DNA of 9,784 nt, taken from NCBI GenBank assembly GCA_020354155.1, contig CP070644.1:2199649-2209432 (forward strand). Reading direction: 5' to 3'. Positions 6,056 through 9,784 of the stretch are shown here, one piece after another. Source of the stretch: Nitrospiraceae bacterium (GTDB taxonomy: Bacteria > Nitrospirota > Thermodesulfovibrionia > UBA6902). How positions within the stretch are numbered: the first letter of the stretch is position 1; the number at the start of each line of letters is the position of its first letter. The notes under the pieces are model-generated. The model had not been told where the DNA came from and did not search any database. It saw nothing but the letters and a program-made list of their open reading frames with translations. Both the position numbers and the translations under genes were made by a program.

Positions 6056-6924
6056 TTGCCCTCCTTATACACAGTAGCTATCACTACGGGATATAACCAC
6101 TGTAGGACTGTATCAATTGAAAATATTAATCCTTTTTTTTCTGCTTCAGTTCGGTCAATATCTATCTTTTCGAACACATCCACATCCCAATAATGACCGG
6201 ACGATCCGTCCCAGTCCTCAGACTGGCTTATGCTTGTCCCGTTCAGCAAATTGGAACTTCCGTTCCCCTTTCTGCCATGACCGCCTACAACAGCCATTTT
6301 TATCAGGGACCGTCCGGAGCCCTTGTTCAGTATGGAAATATCATGAATTTCTCCTGGCCTGAGCACATCCAGTCCGGCATAGATCTGAACCCTATGATTC
6401 ACCCCCTGCAGCTTATCGTAGACCACCACGATGGCAAATCCGGCCACAGAATAAAGGTCGCTTTTAGTGCTCCTGTTCAATGCATCACTTTTTAAGCCCT
6501 TGATACTGTAGTAACCTCTCCCGTTATAATGACGGGTAATATCAGACACACAGGAGTAGATCAAACCAGATGAACCAGATCTATAAGCAGCATCTGCTTT
6601 TACCCTAACCGTCTTTTTTCCAACAGGAGTAAGCAGTATCTGCTGAAATCTCTCTTTGTCATCTTTCACCTCTCCCGACCATACAAGGAATATCTTTCTT
6701 ATATTGGGAAATGCCTCCAGGAGTACTTCACTTTTATGTTTTAAACTTCCCTTCGGTACAATGAAGCTGTCCCCTGCTGCCCAGATATCAGTACCTTCTC
6801 CGGCAACCTCATAATAGGGCTGCATCGTTAATGTATTTTGAGCCAGCACATGATTGCCGGCAAAGAAATGCATAAACGCAAGAATTATAATGAATGATTT
6901 AAAACCTGTAGGATACATAGGCAT
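6052..6924 (-). CDS. Secreted beta-rich protein of unknown function, exosortase-operon associated
   Basis: The protein has 290 aa with a clear signal peptide (FKSFIIILAFMHFFAG, cleavage after HVLA-28). The mature part looks like an all-beta extracellular domain. Visible patches are IFLVWSGEV (78-86), YSCVSDITRHY (123-133), AGFAIVVVYD (161-170), VQIYAGLDVL (179-188), GGHGRKGNGSSN (214-225) and HYWDVDVFE (244-252). The order 'LxWSG ... DIT ... GxxxVVVY ... YxGLD ... D(V/I)D' resembles a domain found in large bacterial surface proteins (DUF3344/DUF11-associated type). I am not sure of the family. It has no sorting tail of its own. Its start overlaps the end of the TPR/beta-barrel gene by 26 bp; a second ATG at 6918 gives a 20-bp overlap. 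Neither has a ribosome binding site, so it is probably translated by coupling. It ends with an ATGA overlap onto the sorting-tail gene. Confidence 0.72.
   Translation of the reverse strand: MPMYPTGFKSFIIILAFMHFFAGNHVLAQNTLTMQPYYEVAGEGTDIWAAGDSFIVPKGSLKHKSEVLLEAFPNIRKIFLVWSGEVKDDKERFQQILLTPVGKKTVRVKADAAYRSGSSGLIYSCVSDITRHYNGRGYYSIKGLKSDALNRSTKSDLYSVAGFAIVVVYDKLQGVNHRVQIYAGLDVLRPGEIHDISILNKGSGRSLIKMAVVGGHGRKGNGSSNLLNGTSISQSEDWDGSSGHYWDVDVFEKIDIDRTEAEKKGLIFSIDTVLQWLYPVVIATVYKEGK
6060..6066 (-). promoter_or_regulatory. Strong ribosome binding site for the sorting-tail protein
   Basis: The minus strand reads AAGGAGG, 4 nt before ATG at 6055 and inside the last codons of the upstream gene. It is the best ribosome binding site in the operon, consistent with the small protein being made in larger amounts than its neighbours. 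Confidence 0.55.
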
Positions 6925-9088
6925 TCAGTTCGACAGTTTCATCTTTGTCTTCTTTAAGGTTTCTGCCATAGGTCAATCCCGCATTTACGCTGAGATAATC
7001 TTTCAAATTGTAATAGAAAAACACTTCAATGATTTGAGTCACTTCATCAAAGAAAGAACTGGTTTCCAGGTTATAAGAGGAAAAGAAAGTGAGCTTATCG
7101 ATATTATCCGTATATATGATAGTACCTGAATGCAGGTTGTCTTGCGGATTCGTTATCTGTCGAAAGTAATATTCAAACTTGATTTTTGTAAACCGCGGCA
7201 GGACATAATCAAAACCAAGCCAGTAATCATTCCGTTTATAATCGGAATAATCCTTTTTGTAATAAAAAGATGTGAAAAGACTCAGGTATTCTGATTGATG
7301 GTACCGTAAGGAAGTCCCATAGCTGTCTGTATGTTCTATCCATAATTCATCCCCCCTGTATATCGGAAAAAGCGGTTCCCGTATAAAACCGGCATTCAGT
7401 TCCCATTTATCTTTGATGTAATCCAAAAATATAAACCCTGAGATCAGGTCGCTGTTCTGTAACGTAAAAAAATCGCTGTCAGCCTTATAATCACCTGCAA
7501 TCAATTTCCCTCGTAACTGTAAAGACTTATTGAGCTTGCTGTTTACATACAGGGAATATTCATTGGCCTTAATCGAATACAACCTGTCTCCGTATTCATA
7601 GCTTTTCTCATGTATCCGTCTGTATTGAAATTCACTCAATAATTGAGAAGAGAAATTATGATTCAACGTCTGCCATACTTCGTGGCGCACCGTCTTGCCT
7701 GACAAATCACCTGAATTCCGTGCATAATCCCGGTATGCAGCATATCTGTAACTGGTTGTGAATGACGGCCTCATCAACCGCCTGAGTCTGGCTATTTGCG
7801 AGAATGCCTCTTTATTGAGCGGATTAATTTCCAGTGCTTTACTGAACTGCTCCTTTGCCAAATCCCATTGCCCATCATAGAAATATGTCCTGCCCAGACC
7901 TATATATGCATCCTCGTTGAGGGGGTCAATCTCAAGCGCCCTCCTGTACAACGCTATCGATTCTTTTATTCTGAGCTGCCAGCTATACACCCGGCCAAGG
8001 TTTATCAGGTTTTCAACATCATTTTCACGGATTTTCAAAGATCGCTGCAGTGAGGAAATCGCCTGATCAATTTTCCTGGTCCGGCTGTACAACAATCCCA
8101 GTTTTGCATTTACCTGAGGGTCGTCTTTTTTTAAATCACGTGCTTTTTCATACCATTTTATTGCCTCTTCGTACTTTTCCATAGCCTCATACAGAACGGC
8201 GATATTATAGACAGCCTGGAAGTTGTCTTTCTCTTTCTTAATGATTCCTGTCTGAAACTCAATCCCTTCCTCAAATCTTTTACTCCACAGGTATGCTCTG
8301 GATAACAGTTCAGCAGCCTCTTTCCGTCTTTCATCGAAGGCAAAAGATTTTTTTAATACCGAGATGCCCTCTTCGTATTCTCCCTGCCAGAGCAGAACCT
8401 TTCCCAAAGCGTTCATCAGAGCAATATCCCCGGGATACTGAGTTAACAGGTTTTTGAACTGTAAAACCGCTTCTTCATAATTTCCCTGGAAGGAAATAAT
8501 GTCTGCCAGGCCCATCCTTGCATTCTTATTGTCAGGTTTAATAGTGAGAATCAGGGTATATACCTCAATTGCTTCATCATATTTCTTTTCCCAGATAAGG
8601 ATGCGTGCCTTCAATTCATAGGCATCGATATAATCAGGATTACTGCTGATTACTTCATCGCATAAGGATAAGGCCTCAGAACGCTTATCCTGCCAGCTCA
8701 GCACCCTGGCTTTCGCAAGTTTTGCATCATCATGGTCCGGCACCATTGAGAGAATCCTGTCGAAATATTCGATAGCATGAGCATGCTGATCGGTCCATGA
8801 CAGAAGAAGGCCAATTTCGAACAGAATGTCTGTATTTTCCGGTTGAATATCAGCAGCTTTCATGAGCCACTCAATTGAGGTGTTAAACATCTCCCGTTTT
8901 TTGTAATACTGCGCAATCGGTACTATGTAGCCCACAACTTCAGGGTTTTTTTCATGAAGGGTAATGAGATAATCCAGGTTGTCCCCTGCTCCCCCATTGT
9001 CTCGAGCATCGGTATTGAGCAATGACAAAAAGATTAAGGCAACAATGCAGATCGCAGTACGGACAGGTTTATTCAGTTGTATAAACAT
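6899..9088 (-). CDS. TPR-repeat protein with C-terminal outer-membrane beta-barrel (PgaA/YaiO-like layout)
   Basis: This is the first gene of the operon (729 aa). It has a signal peptide (TAICIVALIFLSLLNTDA, 11-28). Residues about 50-437 hold around eleven tetratricopeptide repeats at ~34-residue spacing, with the usual 'A..Y...L...P....A...LG' pattern and recurrent Trp in helix A (LLSW, VLSW, ILIW, VLLW). Residues about 440-729 alternate aromatic/hydrophobic and polar positions as in a beta-barrel, ending in ELNAYVSYRF with the C-terminal Phe recognised by the BAM machinery. Known proteins of this layout (PgaA, BcsC, PelB) export polysaccharides, and the YaiO-type barrel is a similar case. 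I infer a role in export or anchoring of a polymer. The TPR part would lie in the periplasm. The ATG at 9088 follows AGAGAG (weak ribosome binding site). Confidence 0.85.
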   Translation of the reverse strand: MFIQLNKPVRTAICIVALIFLSLLNTDARDNGGAGDNLDYLITLHEKNPEVVGYIVPIAQYYKKREMFNTSIEWLMKAADIQPENTDILFEIGLLLSWTDQHAHAIEYFDRILSMVPDHDDAKLAKARVLSWQDKRSEALSLCDEVISSNPDYIDAYELKARILIWEKKYDEAIEVYTLILTIKPDNKNARMGLADIISFQGNYEEAVLQFKNLLTQYPGDIALMNALGKVLLWQGEYEEGISVLKKSFAFDERRKEAAELLSRAYLWSKRFEEGIEFQTGIIKKEKDNFQAVYNIAVLYEAMEKYEEAIKWYEKARDLKKDDPQVNAKLGLLYSRTRKIDQAISSLQRSLKIRENDVENLINLGRVYSWQLRIKESIALYRRALEIDPLNEDAYIGLGRTYFYDGQWDLAKEQFSKALEINPLNKEAFSQIARLRRLMRPSFTTSYRYAAYRDYARNSGDLSGKTVRHEVWQTLNHNFSSQLLSEFQYRRIHEKSYEYGDRLYSIKANEYSLYVNSKLNKSLQLRGKLIAGDYKADSDFFTLQNSDLISGFIFLDYIKDKWELNAGFIREPLFPIYRGDELWIEHTDSYGTSLRYHQSEYLSLFTSFYYKKDYSDYKRNDYWLGFDYVLPRFTKIKFEYYFRQITNPQDNLHSGTIIYTDNIDKLTFFSSYNLETSSFFDEVTQIIEVFFYYNLKDYLSVNAGLTYGRNLKEDKDETVELNAYVSYRF

Positions 9089-9302
9089 ATACTCTCTCTA
9101 TACGAATAAAAGCCATGCATAATCTTTCGAAACCATAGTTCTCATCTTTTCGGCCTTTTTATTCAATATATTTACCTTAACCTTGTAAAAAACAAAGATT
9201 TTGGGGCCACGTCACTTTCTGAAGGGGAGAATAGATAGTGCGAGCAGGGTTTGTGACAATAATATGAGCTCAGGTAGGCTTCAGGAATGTCATCAAGCAG
9301 GA

Positions 9303-9322
9303 CAATGCTCCTCGGCAATGCT
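9303..9322 (+). repeat. CAATGCT direct repeat upstream of the right-hand promoter
   Basis: CAATGCT occurs at 9303-9309 and 9316-9322, with 13 bp between starts. The second copy touches the -35 box. The arrangement suits a regulator-binding site, but no regulator is known here. Confidence 0.3.
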
Positions 9323-9351
9323 TGAAAATATATATTATTTTAGGCTATAGT
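9322..9351 (+). promoter_or_regulatory. Predicted sigma70-type promoter for the 2-oxoacid oxidoreductase gene
   Basis: TTGAAA (9322-9327) and TATAGT (9346-9351) each match consensus at 5 of 6 positions and are 18 bp apart. Transcription would start near 9358, leaving a leader of about 50 nt before the ATG at 9408. The spacer contains an inverted repeat AAAATA-N5-TATTTT (9325-9341) that overlaps the -35 end. Confidence 0.45.
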
Positions 9352-9407
9352 ATTCGCTCATATCTTATATTTTTGTTCTAAATCATAGGACTTCGGAGGA
9401 TAAGAAA

Positions 9408-9784
9408 ATGGCAAAAGCGATTGAAATTCGCTGGCACGGACGTGGTGGACAAGGGACTGTTACTGCTGCCAAGGTGCTGGCAGATGCGTGTCTGAGCGGC
9501 GGCGGGTATGTTCAGGCTTTCCCGGAATACGGCCCGGAACGGGCAGGAGCTCCCATCAGGGCCTTTAACAGGATCAGCGAGCAGGTAATTAGAATGTACG
9601 GACCGGTCCTGCATCCAAAGGTAATCAGCATAGCAGACGCCACCCTGATGGATGCCGTGAATGTGACCGAGGGAGCTCCCGATGACGCAATATATGTTGT
9701 CAACACATCACGCGACCCGAAAGAGGTCAGAAAAAAACTGAAGGCCAAGGATTCTCAGAAGGTCTTTGCCGTTGACGCAACAAA
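9408..9784 (+). CDS. porG: 2-oxoacid:ferredoxin oxidoreductase, gamma subunit (pyruvate oxidoreductase type), partial
   Basis: The first 125 codons are visible; the window edge cuts the gene. The subunit belongs to enzymes that convert pyruvate or another 2-oxoacid plus CoA to acyl-CoA, CO2 and reduced ferredoxin in anaerobic metabolism. The signature is HGRGGQGTVTAAKVLADA (residues 10-27) of the POR gamma domain, then FPEYGPERAGAP (38-49) and a conserved-looking ISIADATLMD (71-80). The start is ATG with GGAGGA (9395-9400) 7 nt upstream. Because the gamma subunit begins a transcript here, delta, alpha and beta subunit genes are expected to follow beyond the edge. The sequence alone cannot tell pyruvate from 2-oxoglutarate or 2-oxoisovalerate; the PEYGPERAGAP phrase favours the pyruvate branch. 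Confidence 0.9.
   Translation, partial: MAKAIEIRWHGRGGQGTVTAAKVLADACLSGGGYVQAFPEYGPERAGAPIRAFNRISEQVIRMYGPVLHPKVISIADATLMDAVNVTEGAPDDAIYVVNTSRDPKEVRKKLKAKDSQKVFAVDAT

Larger units (their letters stand above)
9089..9407. other. Divergent intergenic region between the exosortase operon and the oxidoreductase gene
   Basis: No coding frame or RNA gene is apparent in these 319 bases. The right half holds the rightward promoter described separately. For the leftward operon I see no convincing sigma70 pair and no sigma54 box (GG-N10-GC). AT-rich patches such as TATATT on the minus strand near 9169-9164 lack a suitable -35. TTTCGAAA (9125-9132) is a perfect 8-bp palindrome that could be an operator, but a short palindrome alone is weak evidence. 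Confidence 0.5.

Noticed and set aside
9089..9250. Sigma54 promoter for the exosortase operon, as known for some PEP-CTERM loci
   Set aside because: I found no GG-N10-GC pair with the right flanks on the minus strand.

Overview
The window looks like chromosomal DNA of a Gram-negative, probably anaerobic bacterium. The case rests on an outer-membrane beta-barrel protein, an exosortase system and the start of a pyruvate:ferredoxin-type oxidoreductase gamma subunit. The TruB sequence and the overall mix of genes remind me of Nitrospirota (Thermodesulfovibrionia-like) genomes, with deltaproteobacterial lineages as the alternative. This is recognition from memory; no search was run.

Left end (1-809): a minus-strand membrane protein gene is cut by the window edge. 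It starts at a TTG codon behind a perfect AGGAGG. Directly upstream of it, on the same strand, is an AT-rich decayed gene (121 to about 694, possibly to 752). Its reading frame is broken by a TGA, a frameshift and a TAG, and its remnant resembles a SAM-dependent methyltransferase.

Housekeeping block (810-2804): truB (tRNA pseudouridine-55 synthase) lies on the plus strand. It is followed by a short interspersed repeat with terminal inverted repeats, then a DUF167/YggU-family gene. A minus-strand gene for a predicted PolB-like 3'-5' exonuclease (DUF2319 / DNA_pol_B_exo2 type) converges on the YggU gene.

Exosortase operon (9088 down to 2877, minus strand): five genes with overlapping ends or a 3-nt gap. 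In transcription order they are (1) a TPR protein with a C-terminal outer-membrane beta-barrel, (2) a secreted beta-rich protein of unknown function, (3) a small Lys/Gly-rich secreted protein ending in a PEP-CTERM-like tail with the motif SLPALP, (4) an exosortase with the Cys/Arg/His catalytic set, and (5) an EpsI-domain protein fused to a large C-terminal domain that looks like an alpha/alpha-barrel glycosidase. I read this as a self-contained sorting and surface-polymer locus. The small protein would be the local substrate of the exosortase, EpsI the partner factor, the TPR/beta-barrel protein the outer-membrane exit or anchor, and the fused domain a processor of an exported glycan. This is the part most likely to be new.

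Right end (9089-9784): a 319-bp divergent intergenic region carries a good sigma70-type promoter facing right, with a CAATGCT direct repeat just upstream. The first 125 codons of a 2-oxoacid:ferredoxin oxidoreductase gamma subunit follow, cut by the window edge.
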